A model generated the notes under the pieces. The model was given only the letters and a program-made list of their open reading frames with translations, was not told the DNA's origin and ran no database searches. Position numbers and translations under genes: made by a program. A stretch of DNA of 64,000 nucleotides. It comes from Amia ocellicauda (lineage: Eukaryota > Chordata > Actinopteri > Amiiformes > Amiidae). The stretch lies in NCBI RefSeq assembly GCF_036373705.1, contig NW_027102714.1:94909-158908 (forward strand), in the 5' to 3' direction. Positions 52,523 to 61,820 of the stretch are shown here, in pieces. Positions within the stretch are counted from its first letter, which is position 1. Every line of letters begins with the position of its first letter.

Positions 52523-53109
52523 CCAGAAAGTCTCTCATTCCATGACTTTTGATGCATTTCAGATCATTCATCTGACTAGATACATGCGAATAATCACAGC
52601 CTACAGTGTAAAGCTTCTGATTACAGACAGGGCGTGTTGAGTGTGCTAAGTAACTTGCTAAATTCACTAACAAACAGTCGCTGCTCTTACTACAAAACAG
52701 GTGCAAGATATATCATTCTTAGCTAAACAAACCACGTAAACAATCAATGTGACTCTTAACTAAACTAGGAAACGCGAGAGAAAAAGGCGATACTTAGCTG
52801 CGGCGACTTGAGCGACTTCTCAGCTGGCTTGCCCGAGTGTCCAGATGCATATGTGGAAATACTTCTATACAAACCATGAACATAGATTCTCGATAGATGA
52901 ATACTGTTTATTTAAAGGTCAGTTTTTATTTAGCGCATAGTTTATTGAATTTACCCCCCGAGGTGGAACACGGACAAACAAAAATCAAACCTGCTCAGTG
53001 TCAGGTTAACTTGAAGTTAGATGGCTAAATAAATTATACAGATTATTTATTTGAGCGTTACAGGTTCGGTCGGAAAGGCATGATTTACGTAGCCGATTAA
53101 TTAGGACCG

Positions 53110-53115
53110 CACATC
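53110..53115 (+). repeat. Target-site duplication CACATC, left of Polinton 2
   Basis: Same 6-mer at the same array position. The right partner lies beyond the window. Confidence 0.93.
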
Positions 53116-53296
53116 AGTAGATAGTAGGGTTTTTTGGGCGCGGCCTATTTTGTTATGACGTATGCCCTAAGCTTATTAATATTCCTACGTCATAATTGGG
53201 GGGCGTGATTTTAGAGTTATTTCCTTAATTATTCCTACGTCATATCCGTCAGAAAGTGTACACCCCTAAAACCCTGAACAACAAGGCCACCCATAA
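53116..53296 (+). repeat. Left terminal inverted repeat, Polinton 2
   Basis: Identical by eye to the left repeat of copy 1. Its partner lies outside the window. Confidence 0.92.
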
Positions 53297-53342
53297 AGAC
53301 CCCCCCCCCCCTCTGAAGGCAACGCCCCGAAACTCTCCTCTC

Positions 53343-53350
53343 TATTTAAG
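53343..53350 (+). promoter_or_regulatory. TATA-like box of the first Polinton gene, copy 2
   Basis: TATTTAAG, same spacing to the ATG as in copy 1. Confidence 0.55.
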
Positions 53351-53416
53351 ACCCCGCGCTGCTTTTAGGCAATACCTCTTTAATTCTCAGCATCTGAAAC
53401 ATCCCGCTTCTTCAAC

Positions 53417-54127
53417 ATGTCCAGCGACATCAACATGAAACCCCGCAAGAAACAATCCCGGGCAAGGGTTCCTGTACTCACCAATTTGAAGATTGAACGC
53501 TCCTGGGTGTTGTTCTGGGGGGGTCGACGGGGTTACCGCTTTAAAAGGGATCCCAGCTATGTTGGAGTGGAGCTTTTTGCTTTGGGAGAGAAGGAGGGTA
53601 CGTTGGAACCTTTTGAGACGGTGATTGAATACTCTTTTGAGGACTGGTTGAAGGTGATGGCATGGAGAGACCTGGGGCTTGTGGATAAGACTCTAGAAGG
53701 CTTGCAAGAGGGTCCAAGAGAAGGCGAAACGGAGTCTCCGACTCAGAGTTTTGAAAGGTGTGAATGGGAAAGCTTGCAGAACTACGGTACAGTGGTGAAG
53801 AGTCTATCTCTAACTACTGATCGTAAGGTTTTGTTTAGCAGTACCCTGATTACAAACCCTATTGAAGGGGTTGTGGAGGATCCAGAAAAACAGGTTACTG
53901 AAATTATGTTTGACGCCGTGGACTGGCCGTTCTTGAAAGAGGTCATAAACTGTATAAATGATGGTTTTGACATCTTGACCAAATGTTCACAACTGGATTC
54001 TGTTAGAAGGAGAATATGCTGGATTATGGATTATATATCCCCCTTGAATGACGACGACGATGATAAAACAGACGACCTGTGGGGGGTTGGAGGGGGGTCT
54101 GACGGCTCAGGGTCTACTCTCTTCTAA
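53417..54127 (+). CDS. Polinton leftmost gene, hypothetical, full length in copy 2
   Basis: A 236-residue hypothetical protein, equivalent to the truncated frame at 29960. It has a basic N-terminal patch (residues about 8-17), a central folded-looking part rich in Trp and Tyr, and a C-terminal tail with a run of Asp followed by Gly/Ser. Basic head plus acidic tail is compatible with a nuclear regulatory protein, but no family motif is visible. A TATA-like box lies at 53343-53350 and the gene is followed after about 80 bases by the next rightward gene. Confidence 0.8.
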   Translation: MSSDINMKPRKKQSRARVPVLTNLKIERSWVLFWGGRRGYRFKRDPSYVGVELFALGEKEGTLEPFETVIEYSFEDWLKVMAWRDLGLVDKTLEGLQEGPREGETESPTQSFERCEWESLQNYGTVVKSLSLTTDRKVLFSSTLITNPIEGVVEDPEKQVTEIMFDAVDWPFLKEVINCINDGFDILTKCSQLDSVRRRICWIMDYISPLNDDDDDKTDDLWGVGGGSDGSGSTLF

Positions 54128-54142
54128 GAGTGCGGTGTGTCG

Positions 54143-54168
54143 TGACGTAGTGAAGAGATAGGATAAAA
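54143..54168 (+). promoter_or_regulatory. ATF/CREB-like motif plus TATA-like box before the second gene, copy 2
   Basis: Same TGACGTA and GATAAAA pair as in copy 1, ahead of the ATG at 54206. Confidence 0.5.
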
Positions 54169-54205
54169 GGCGCAACAATTCATTCATGGTTTAAAATTAA
54201 AGAGA

Positions 54206-55054
54206 ATGTCTTACCCGAAAGCTGCGGACGTCGACAGGCTCTACAGGCCTCTTCAAACCCGGGATCACCCCTGGTTCTATTCCCCAGATTTTGTATACAC
54301 TCCGGAACCCTCTGACTGCGGTTACCCTCCAAGACCTCAGACCCCGGTCCCTCAGGACGAAACAACATGCGGAGCGATGGATGTCCAAATGAGTCTCGGG
54401 GATCCCCAGCCTCTGGAGCTCATGGAGGGCCTCGATTTTGCCGAACTGTCTACCGTCTGTGCGTCTCAGGAGGGGGTCAGTCCAATGGATGTAGAAACAC
54501 CCCACAAACCACCAGGCGACCCAATGAGCATCGGACTGTCTCGGGGGCGTGATGAAGACGCAGGATTTATGCCCGGGGTAGGTGTCCAAGTAAGCAGAGT
54601 GGTTAAAAGCACCCTGGTGTATATTCTGAGTGCTCTCATCGACCGAGCTCTGAAAGAAGTCTGTCGGGGGTGTGAAGTGAATCACCCCAGTCAGTTGAGA
54701 CACAGTTGTTTGTTTGAACCAGACCGTTACTATTTCCTGTTCTATTTCAACGTGTTTTACAGAAGACTGAACAAACCGTGGCTGAAACCGGCACTAATCA
54801 AGGCTCTGTCTTACTCCCACATACATGTCACTGCTGGACAAGTCCAGAAAATCATAGATGAGATTTTGCTGGAGCTGAAAAAGGAGCCGTTTATAATAGA
54901 GAAACTTGGGCAGCTGCTCAATGACCTGGATGAGCCAAGTAGAAAAACCGCTGGCAAGCTAAAAGCTTATTTCTTCCGTAAAGAAGTTAAAGCTGGGGGC
55001 AGCGACGAAGAATTCGACATCTACGCCACTGATTCAGACTCTGACCTGAACTAA
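54206..55054 (+). CDS. Polinton second gene, Cys/His-motif hypothetical protein, copy 2
   Basis: A 282-residue protein identical, as read, to its counterpart at 30749-31597, including the C153/C156/H160/H166/C168 cluster and the acidic end. Complete identity between the copies, against lesions in neighbouring genes of copy 1, suggests a young duplication. No function can be assigned. Confidence 0.8.
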   Translation: MSYPKAADVDRLYRPLQTRDHPWFYSPDFVYTPEPSDCGYPPRPQTPVPQDETTCGAMDVQMSLGDPQPLELMEGLDFAELSTVCASQEGVSPMDVETPHKPPGDPMSIGLSRGRDEDAGFMPGVGVQVSRVVKSTLVYILSALIDRALKEVCRGCEVNHPSQLRHSCLFEPDRYYFLFYFNVFYRRLNKPWLKPALIKALSYSHIHVTAGQVQKIIDEILLELKKEPFIIEKLGQLLNDLDEPSRKTAGKLKAYFFRKEVKAGGSDEEFDIYATDSDSDLN

Positions 55055-55066
55055 GGGACTTTGAAC

Positions 55067-55573
55067 ATGGGGAATGTTCTGGACTGCTGCTGCAACTGGT
55101 TCTGTCATCAACACTCTGCAGCTAACCTGAGAGCGCTATTACACCATGTGCTTGACAGAAAAGTAGCCAACGCGAGCCTTTTCTCTACAGATTTAACCAT
55201 CGATGAGGATCAACTTTCAAACCTGGAAAAGTTCATGGCTGCTGTAACAAAGACCGGGGGGTACGAACACTGGGATGAAGCGCTCAAGGGGGCCAAGAAT
55301 GATATTAGGCCATTTCATCAACATCTGTATGACCTTTTACTGAGCATGTTTAATACCCCTCTGTTTACTTTTAAAATAGGTCATATTGTTGTTTTATTTA
55401 CATATGTAACTGAGGTGTGTGCCTACAAGATAAAGAAACAGGTATTTGTTGATATAGATCAAGTAACCAATCATCTGATTTCTTTTTGTCTGGACCGTAG
55501 AAAAAATTGTTGTGTATGTTATACTTTTCTCAAATGTCTAAAAAGGGGTATCTGCTCTCCTGAAGTTGAATAA
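55067..55573 (+). CDS. Possible Bcl-2-like, N-myristoylated protein, copy 2
   Basis: A 168-residue counterpart of the gene at 31610, differing at residues 56 (L to F) and 58 (V to A). The MGN start, Cys cluster and BH1-like FKIGHIVVLF segment are unchanged. It is followed directly by an AATAAA at the stop and then by the TATA box of the integrase gene. Confidence 0.55.
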   Translation: MGNVLDCCCNWFCHQHSAANLRALLHHVLDRKVANASLFSTDLTIDEDQLSNLEKFMAAVTKTGGYEHWDEALKGAKNDIRPFHQHLYDLLLSMFNTPLFTFKIGHIVVLFTYVTEVCAYKIKKQVFVDIDQVTNHLISFCLDRRKNCCVCYTFLKCLKRGICSPEVE

Positions 55574-55574
55574 A
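55569..55574 (+). terminator. Poly(A) signal overlapping a stop codon, copy 2
   Basis: Same AATAAA arrangement as in copy 1. Confidence 0.6.
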
Positions 55575-55582
55575 AAACCTTG

Positions 55583-55590
55583 TATAAAAA
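55583..55590 (+). promoter_or_regulatory. TATA box of the integrase/virion gene cluster, copy 2
   Basis: TATAAAAA at the position equivalent to 32126 in copy 1. Confidence 0.6.
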
Positions 55591-55629
55591 CTTTGCGCAT
55601 AGTGTGGGTCTGTGTGTTTATTTGGCAGA

Positions 55630-56721
55630 ATGACTCGGCAAGCTCCCCAAATGCATGAACTATACTACAACCCAGCCAAGATTGGGGGTTTGGCGGGTAA
55701 GAAGGGTTTTCAAAGGGGACTCGCTGAGGCCGGTGTGAAGGTTAATGATGTGGTTGTTTCAGAATGGTTACGGGAACAAGACGCCTATACCTTACATAAA
55801 CCTCTCAGGATTAACTTTAAAAGAAACCGTGTATATGCAACTGACATAGACTCACAATGGCAAATGGATCTAGTCGATATGTCAAATTTATCAAAACATA
55901 ACAATGGTCACAAATTTATGTTGATGTGTATCGATGTGTTATCAAAATATGCCTGGGCTCGCATTCTACATAATAAAACAGGTCGGGCGGTGACAAGGGC
56001 CTTTGAGGATATATTGTCCCAGGGACGATGTCCTAAAAAACTGCAGACTGATAAAGGAAAAGAGTTTCTCAACAGAGAATTTCAGAATCTACTGAAGAGA
56101 CACAAAATACATCATTTCACCACCGGTAATGAGCTTAAGGCATCGGTGGTGGAGAGGTTTAACCGCACCATAAAGACCAAAATGTGGAGATATTTTACAG
56201 CGGTCAACACGTTCAAGTATTTTGATAAAGTTCAGGATTTTATCGATGCTTACAACCAAGGGTATCACGCCAGTATTAAAATGAAGCCTATAGATGTTGA
56301 TCAAAGTAATTCTTTTAAGGTCTATAAAAAATTATACGGCCCATTTATTAAGAAGGGGAAAACTACTTATAAGTTCAACATCGGCGATGTGGTTCGCGTT
56401 TCAAAGCTAAGGAGTACTTTTGCCAAAGATTATGAACAAACATTTTCTGACGAATATTTTACAGTTACCGAACAGGTGGCTAGAGACCCGCCCGTGTACC
56501 GGTTAAAAGACTATGACGGGGAGGATATAGAAGGAACGTTTTACGAAGCCGAGTTACAAAAAATTATTGTGGGTAAAGACATTGTATACAGAGTTGAAAA
56601 GATATTAGCTGAGAAAACCCAGAACCGGAAAAAATATGTGTTGGTGAAATGGCTTGGATGGCCTGAAAAGTTCAATAGTTGGGTCCCTGAACAACAGGTT
56701 TGTGATATTCAAGCCTTATAA
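55630..56721 (+). CDS. INT: Polinton integrase with C-terminal chromodomain, copy 2
   Basis: A 363-residue counterpart of the integrase at 32173. It differs at residue 17 (T to K) and residue 97 (I to M), both outside the catalytic triad D80/D141/E175 and outside the chromodomain. The frame is complete, so this copy could supply active integrase. Confidence 0.96.
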   Translation: MTRQAPQMHELYYNPAKIGGLAGKKGFQRGLAEAGVKVNDVVVSEWLREQDAYTLHKPLRINFKRNRVYATDIDSQWQMDLVDMSNLSKHNNGHKFMLMCIDVLSKYAWARILHNKTGRAVTRAFEDILSQGRCPKKLQTDKGKEFLNREFQNLLKRHKIHHFTTGNELKASVVERFNRTIKTKMWRYFTAVNTFKYFDKVQDFIDAYNQGYHASIKMKPIDVDQSNSFKVYKKLYGPFIKKGKTTYKFNIGDVVRVSKLRSTFAKDYEQTFSDEYFTVTEQVARDPPVYRLKDYDGEDIEGTFYEAELQKIIVGKDIVYRVEKILAEKTQNRKKYVLVKWLGWPEKFNSWVPEQQVCDIQAL

Positions 56722-56725
56722 CAAC

Positions 56726-57523
56726 ATGCCCGCCGGTGTGAGGGGGTCATTACATTCGATACTCAAGATGGAATCAGGAGGCTTCTACGTGACTCTACCC
56801 AGTAACGCCTCTCTCGATATATACCCTAAAAATGAAATATCCAGTTACACGGTACAATTTGGAAAATCTATAGATCTAAGGGGGTCGTGGGAAGTGGGGT
56901 TGGCGGAAATACAGTATCCTTACACTTGGGCTGTTTTACAAGATAAGGATGCCACCTTCGCCATTTTTGACGATGTTAAAAAGAGTCAATGGACATTCAC
57001 GATGCAAGGAGGTTATTATGACAATGTGGATACAATATTAGATGAGATGCATAAACAGTTCTCAGAAGGCACCCCCAACATCAAGCTATATTACAACCCT
57101 ATTAAAAACAGAGTGTACAAGGTGTCAAAACCTGGTATTAGCATTCAAACCAAAGGACAACTGGGGCGTATATTAGGGTTCTATTCTGACACAGAGAGCA
57201 GGTTCTCAGAAGTGGTGGCCCCCTTCCCGGCTGACATCAGGGGCGGCTTTTACACTCTTTATGTGTATACGGATATCATAACACACCAGAGGGTCGGGGA
57301 TAGCTATGTCCCCCTTTTGAGAAATGTACTTATTAAAGGTAAAAGCAATGACATGGTCACAATTACTTATGACAAGCCACACTACGTACCAGTCTCAAAG
57401 ACCCACTTTGACAACATCACGATCGAAGTAAAATCGGATCAGAATATCAACGTACCCTTCCGCTTCGGTAAAGTTATTGTCAAACTACATTTTCGACCCC
57501 TGAAACAGTGTGTACATTATTAA
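56726..57523 (+). CDS. Penton-type minor capsid protein, copy 2
   Basis: A 265-residue (or 251 from the ATG at 56768) protein identical as read to the copy 1 protein, with the same FYVTLPSNAS start of the fold. It lies four bases after the integrase stop and ends one base before the next ATG. Confidence 0.88.
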   Translation: MPAGVRGSLHSILKMESGGFYVTLPSNASLDIYPKNEISSYTVQFGKSIDLRGSWEVGLAEIQYPYTWAVLQDKDATFAIFDDVKKSQWTFTMQGGYYDNVDTILDEMHKQFSEGTPNIKLYYNPIKNRVYKVSKPGISIQTKGQLGRILGFYSDTESRFSEVVAPFPADIRGGFYTLYVYTDIITHQRVGDSYVPLLRNVLIKGKSNDMVTITYDKPHYVPVSKTHFDNITIEVKSDQNINVPFRFGKVIVKLHFRPLKQCVHY

Positions 57524-57524
57524 A

Positions 57525-58013
57525 ATGGCTACCTCGAGGGGTTATGTAGATCCTAGCGCCTATGTGGATTATTACAAGATGCAAGCCGGGAACGGCTTGC
57601 CCGGTTTTGTAGGAGCCCCCACAATGTATGGAGCCGGTCTAGGAGGACTCTTTCGTGGTCTCTTTAGAATGGCCGTACCCCTGCTTAAGAGAGGCTTTGC
57701 TATAGCCAGACCCCACTTGAAATCAGCGGCTAAAAATATTGTTAGTGACGTGTTCACCAATGTTATGAACCGGGCAGCTAGCCATGAGCAGCAGGAGGGT
57801 TCGGGTCTCATGGTAATGGCGAGGAGGGGGGGTAAAAGAAGAAACAGTATGTGTCCACCAGGGCGACGAAGATCCGTGGCTAACAAAAAACGAAGAAGCT
57901 CTCATTCTCCAACATATCGTGGAAACACTCGGAGAAGGAAGCAGCACAAGAAAAAACCTGCAAAAAGAAAATCTCAAAGAAAGACAAATAGAGCCTCAGG
58001 ATACATCTTTTAA
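57525..58013 (+). CDS. Small basic virion protein (adenovirus pVI-like position), copy 2
   Basis: A 162-residue counterpart of the protein at 34068, identical as read: amphipathic Gly-rich N-terminal half and Arg/Lys-rich C-terminal half. The start follows the penton stop by a single base, and the stop is two bases before the major capsid ATG. Confidence 0.75.
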   Translation: MATSRGYVDPSAYVDYYKMQAGNGLPGFVGAPTMYGAGLGGLFRGLFRMAVPLLKRGFAIARPHLKSAAKNIVSDVFTNVMNRAASHEQQEGSGLMVMARRGGKRRNSMCPPGRRRSVANKKRRSSHSPTYRGNTRRRKQHKKKPAKRKSQRKTNRASGYIF

Positions 58014-58015
58014 AA

Positions 58016-59323
58016 ATGTCTTTTGTCCACAGTCTATCGGAAGAATGCGTCAAATCAGAACTGGATCTGTTTACAGTTCCATACACTCAAACGAGTATAG
58101 ATAAGAGCATATATGTAGAGATACCCCCTCTTTCCGCAATTTCAGATACGGCCCCTCTGGAGTTTTTTATAGCTGGCAATGGCGAGGATTATATTGATTT
58201 GAATAACACATTTATTTTAATGAACTGTAAAGTGACTGATGAGGATGGCGATGCAATCGAGAAGACGGCCAACGCTGGGGTCATCAATTACCCGGTGGCC
58301 ACCATGTTTTCACAGGTGGATGTGACCCTGGGAGATCGGCTCATTAGTCAAAGCAGCAATACTTACCCCTATAGGGCCATGATGGAGTGTATCCTTAATT
58401 ATAGTGAGGAGACCCTAAGCAAACAGTTCAGCCCCGGCCTTTTCTTCAAAGACACCCCGGAAGCTATGGACGACCAGGATCCAGAGGGACTCAATAAGGG
58501 TTTGCAAAAAAGAACGGCCTTTTCAACAGAAGGGAGGACCTTTGAGCTAATGGGACATATTCATGCAGACATATTTTTCCAAGAAAAACTCATGCTCAAC
58601 GGGGTAGACATTAAAATTAAAATGATCCGTAGTAAAAGTGCTTTTTGTCTGATGACCCCTGATACTGAAAAATATAAACTGACCATATTATCGGCCTCGC
58701 TGTTTGTGAAAAAAGTATCCGTCTCCCCGGCGGTTAAACTAGGACATGCGCAGGCTTTAATGACGGCAAACGCCAAGTACCCGATCGAAAGAGTCTATAT
58801 GAAAGTCCACAGTATCCCCGCAGGGACACGGGTGATGAACCAGGAAAATCTGTTTCTAGGCCAGCTCCCAAAACAGGTTATTATAGGTCTCGTGGATAAT
58901 GATGCATTTACCGGGGTTTACAACAAGAACCCCTTTAACTTTAAACATTATAACGCGGAATTTATAGCACTGTACGTCGATGGTGTGCAGGTTCCATCCA
59001 GACCTTTTCAACCTGACTTTGAAAACGGCAACGCGGTTCGTGAATATTACAGTCTAGTACTGGCTACGGGTCGCCATCTCAAGGATCAACCTCTGCTGAT
59101 CGATCGCCGGGAATACTGCAGCGGTTACACCCTGTACGGTTTCAACCTGACCCCTGACGAAGAGTGTGGACAACATTTTTCACTGATGAAGACGGGCAAT
59201 ATGCGTTTGGAGATGCGTTTCAAGCAGCCTCTACCACGCACTGTAAATATGGTCGTGTATGCTGTGTTTGACAACATTATTGAGGTGAATCAGAGGAGAA
59301 ACGTTCTGTATGATTATTATTAA
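58016..59323 (+). CDS. MCP: Major capsid protein, double jelly-roll, copy 2
   Basis: A 435-residue counterpart of the copy 1 capsid protein with two substitutions noted (Asp near 184, Leu at 431). The frame is complete, with the same signature blocks. It sits between the basic virion protein and the protease with near-zero spacing, as in copy 1. Confidence 0.96.
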   Translation: MSFVHSLSEECVKSELDLFTVPYTQTSIDKSIYVEIPPLSAISDTAPLEFFIAGNGEDYIDLNNTFILMNCKVTDEDGDAIEKTANAGVINYPVATMFSQVDVTLGDRLISQSSNTYPYRAMMECILNYSEETLSKQFSPGLFFKDTPEAMDDQDPEGLNKGLQKRTAFSTEGRTFELMGHIHADIFFQEKLMLNGVDIKIKMIRSKSAFCLMTPDTEKYKLTILSASLFVKKVSVSPAVKLGHAQALMTANAKYPIERVYMKVHSIPAGTRVMNQENLFLGQLPKQVIIGLVDNDAFTGVYNKNPFNFKHYNAEFIALYVDGVQVPSRPFQPDFENGNAVREYYSLVLATGRHLKDQPLLIDRREYCSGYTLYGFNLTPDEECGQHFSLMKTGNMRLEMRFKQPLPRTVNMVVYAVFDNIIEVNQRRNVLYDYY

Positions 59324-59324
59324 A

Positions 59325-59882
59325 ATGAACACCAGAGAGCTCAACCACATCATGAATGCCCTGGACGGCTCACGGAAAGTGTTTCAAGGAGTCTACGCCT
59401 GCGACCAGCAGCCTAAATTTAAGATCAAGAATTTACCTGCAATGTACATAATCAACACACACCCTAAAAATATGCCCGGAGAACATTGGCTGGCTATTTA
59501 TCTAAGGGAGGACCGCCGTGGGGAATTTTTTGATTCCTATGGAAACCCCCCGGATTTCAGACCTTTCCCTCGGAAGATCAATAACTTTCTGCTCAACAAC
59601 TGTCAAGAAACCATTTACAGCGGTCGTCAAGTACAAAGTCTTCAGACCTTCACTTGTGGTCAACACTGTGTGTTTTTCTTATATCATAGATCTAAAGGAA
59701 GGTCATACCCCGATATTATGTCCTTGTACAGTGAGGATTTAGGCCAAAATGATAAAAAAGTGGCAGAGTTTGTCAGGACACTGTGGACCCCCCCTTATAA
59801 CACAATTACTTACGACCCTAGCCAGCCATGTATACAGATGGGGTGTTCTTGTGAGGATTTTAAAAGATGTCATGCGTGTTAA
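59325..59882 (+). CDS. PRO: Adenovirus-type cysteine maturation protease, copy 2
   Basis: A 185-residue counterpart of the protease at 35868. The only difference I noted is residue 29 (L to Q), outside the active site; H54, D70, Q104 and C115 are kept. Confidence 0.94.
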   Translation: MNTRELNHIMNALDGSRKVFQGVYACDQQPKFKIKNLPAMYIINTHPKNMPGEHWLAIYLREDRRGEFFDSYGNPPDFRPFPRKINNFLLNNCQETIYSGRQVQSLQTFTCGQHCVFFLYHRSKGRSYPDIMSLYSEDLGQNDKKVAEFVRTLWTPPYNTITYDPSQPCIQMGCSCEDFKRCHAC

Positions 59883-60060
59883 AGTGAAAAAATAATGAAA
59901 ACAGCCTTTGAATCATTAGTTTTGTTTTTATTCAGCACAAATCTTATACAAAGCAGGGTTATGTTATAAATAAATGTACAACATTTGAAAATAAAAAAAA
60001 AAAAAAAAAAAATGGTTTGTCGGTTCCTTATTTACAGGGGAGACAAATAAAAACATGAGA
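59883..60060. terminator. Convergent 3' region with poly(A) signals, copy 2
   Basis: Same region as 36426-36603. Here the run near 59995 is almost pure A. Confidence 0.58.
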
Positions 60061-60804
60061 TTAATAAGCTTCCCAACGATGGATAGATCCTGAGGAGGGT
60101 TGCTCAACACGGTCAGAGTAATGAGATATCGGCGTCAGATCAGTCACCACCTCTTTACACAGACGGATTTTTTGTCGCGTTTCCTGGTTAGGGACTGTTG
60201 ATTGGGGTATGTTCAGACAGGCCATCGCCTGTAGGAAAGCATTCCAGCCTACAGGTCGGCGACTATCGGGTACCTTATTAGTGCTAGTGACACTCTTCAA
60301 CAAATCAAACATGTGTGAACCTTTGAGCAGTTGTCCTTTAAAAACAAATTCACCCTGTTCATTCCAAGTCGTTACCCGCGGTTTCTGAACCATTTTGTGC
60401 AGAATATATTCTGCATGTCTTTTGCTTCTGGCCGGCATGTTTCTCAAAACATCCGTTACAACATCTCCCTCTGAACTCTCAACAGGTTCGGGCACCGCAA
60501 CATCTTTATCAACCGTACCCCCCGCATCAGTCCCAGAACCATTTTCTTGAGAGGCCATGGTTAAAGTTAAAATGTTTTGATCTTTTTCACCCTGTCTAAC
60601 CAGACGGAGGTAGAGCTGTAACGTGTTGCTATACATCTGGGCTTTGGAATACTGATTTAAATCGGCCCTGGCCAGTATAGCTTTCATTTCAGAGTCCAGG
60701 TTGTTTTCGGCCGTTTGTCTAATGGGCTCTGGCCCGACAACATTTTTTCTCAGTTTCTCAAGCTGCTCCTGAGGGATCAAAAACATTTTCTGAGCATATT
60801 CCAT
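60061..60804 (-). CDS. Conserved Polinton hypothetical protein (247 aa), copy 2
   Basis: A 247-residue protein identical as read to its counterpart at 36604-37347. Same two-base gap to the upstream gene and same C-terminal W-GE-G-DLL domain. Confidence 0.8.
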   Translation of the reverse strand: MEYAQKMFLIPQEQLEKLRKNVVGPEPIRQTAENNLDSEMKAILARADLNQYSKAQMYSNTLQLYLRLVRQGEKDQNILTLTMASQENGSGTDAGGTVDKDVAVPEPVESSEGDVVTDVLRNMPARSKRHAEYILHKMVQKPRVTTWNEQGEFVFKGQLLKGSHMFDLLKSVTSTNKVPDSRRPVGWNAFLQAMACLNIPQSTVPNQETRQKIRLCKEVVTDLTPISHYSDRVEQPSSGSIHRWEAY

Positions 60805-60806
60805 TA

Positions 60807-61142
60807 TTAACCCACTCTGGAAGCTAGAAGACTGGTTAGGAAAGGCACGGCTATGCTCAACAGCGGTCCTATAAAACCTCCGGTTTGATTAATCTTCTTT
60901 CTTTTTCTTTTAATAGAATACTTCTTATTAGCGATGATCTTGATAACCGCTTTTTGTTTTTTGAGTTTAGAATGTTGAGAAGGGGTTAGGGGTATATTAC
61001 CGCGTAAGATGTTAAAAGCTATTTCACACAGGGTCTCGATCAAATCCGAGGGGGCCCCTGCCAGCACAGCTTTCCTATGGCACGGGCTCCCCTCAAATAA
61101 CATTTGCAAAAGCGGCAGATTTCTTTTAATCCGAACAGACAT
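60807..61142 (-). CDS. Short basic conserved Polinton protein (111 aa), copy 2
   Basis: A 111-residue counterpart of the gene at 37350, with K40 changed to E. The same basic stretch and hydrophobic GGF tail are present. Confidence 0.8.
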   Translation of the reverse strand: MSVRIKRNLPLLQMLFEGSPCHRKAVLAGAPSDLIETLCEIAFNILRGNIPLTPSQHSKLKKQKAVIKIIANKKYSIKRKRKKINQTGGFIGPLLSIAVPFLTSLLASRVG

Positions 61143-61148
61143 TCTTAT

Positions 61149-61820
61149 TTATTTCCTTTTCTTTAGCACATACACTGCCGGCCAATCGGGCGGGCACAAA
61201 CCTGTTCTGAGGCGAAAGTCTTCTGGGGTTTGTGCTTTTAAGTCCACAATCAAGTACCCGTAGGGTTTTTTGGTGGCATCCTCAAATGCCTCCAAAAAGA
61301 ATTTGGTCTGGTTAGGGTACATTTGACGAGCCAAGACGGTGACCTGTAGTTTATCTCTGGGGTTTTTAAAAAGAATTATATAATTGGCATTTAAATTAAT
61401 AGTGCGGCTTTTTTTACCTTGAAAAAATAGATTTTGAACTAAATAAATAATACTTAAATTCCTATGATGAGTGTACTTTTGTAAAGCTTTTTCCACTTCA
61501 CTGTTGTCACCGGCCTGCTCCATCAGGTCATCAAGGATCACTAGATTAGTTTGTCCGGGCGGGAACAGGTCATCGTCACACAACGAGGCGGGGAGACCTT
61601 GCACAAATTTCAGATTATTTTTTTTTGATGCCAAATCATCGTAGAGAGGTTGCCAGCAAGAGTAACACCACACTATGTTGTCAAGAGCTTGGGACACGGT
61701 TGCGTCCACATCTTCTATGATGTTCTTTATAAGATAGCTCTTACCCGAATTGGAGGGACCGGCTATAATACAGGAGAAAGGGTGTTGAAGTCTGTTATCA
61801 AAACCACCGCTAATATCCAT
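61149..61820 (-). CDS. ATPase: Packaging ATPase (FtsK/A32 type), copy 2
   Basis: A 223-residue P-loop ATPase of the A32/FtsK-HerA group that would pump element DNA into the capsid. Walker A is GPSNSGKS at residues 21-28 and Walker B is LVILDDL at 93-99 with D97/D98. A YLVQNLFFQGK stretch after Walker B corresponds to the conserved sensor region of this family. The length is typical for Polintons. The ATG overlaps the end of the polymerase gene by 11 bases and the stop is six bases before the next ATG, placing it in a compact leftward gene cluster. Confidence 0.95.
   Translation of the reverse strand: MDISGGFDNRLQHPFSCIIAGPSNSGKSYLIKNIIEDVDATVSQALDNIVWCYSCWQPLYDDLASKKNNLKFVQGLPASLCDDDLFPPGQTNLVILDDLMEQAGDNSEVEKALQKYTHHRNLSIIYLVQNLFFQGKKSRTINLNANYIILFKNPRDKLQVTVLARQMYPNQTKFFLEAFEDATKKPYGYLIVDLKAQTPEDFRLRTGLCPPDWPAVYVLKKRK

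Larger units (their letters stand above)
29520..52976. repeat. Tandem array unit 4, short left end, carrying Polinton 1
   Basis: Starts with sequence matching unit 1 near 4397 (the AACCTGCTC region) and then skips about 145 bp, so it lacks the GT tract, tRNA-Trp and Tc1 element. The Polinton sits at 29659-46224. After it the unit continues as unit 3 does (long LINE-bearing form), through the tRNA-Pro relic and tRNA-Gly, to 52976. Its length of 23,457 bp equals the offset between the two Polintons. Confidence 0.92.

Noticed and set aside
53110-53296. Independent second insertion of the Polinton into the same target
   Set aside because: The same rearranged flank and an exactly constant offset on both sides show that the whole unit was duplicated.
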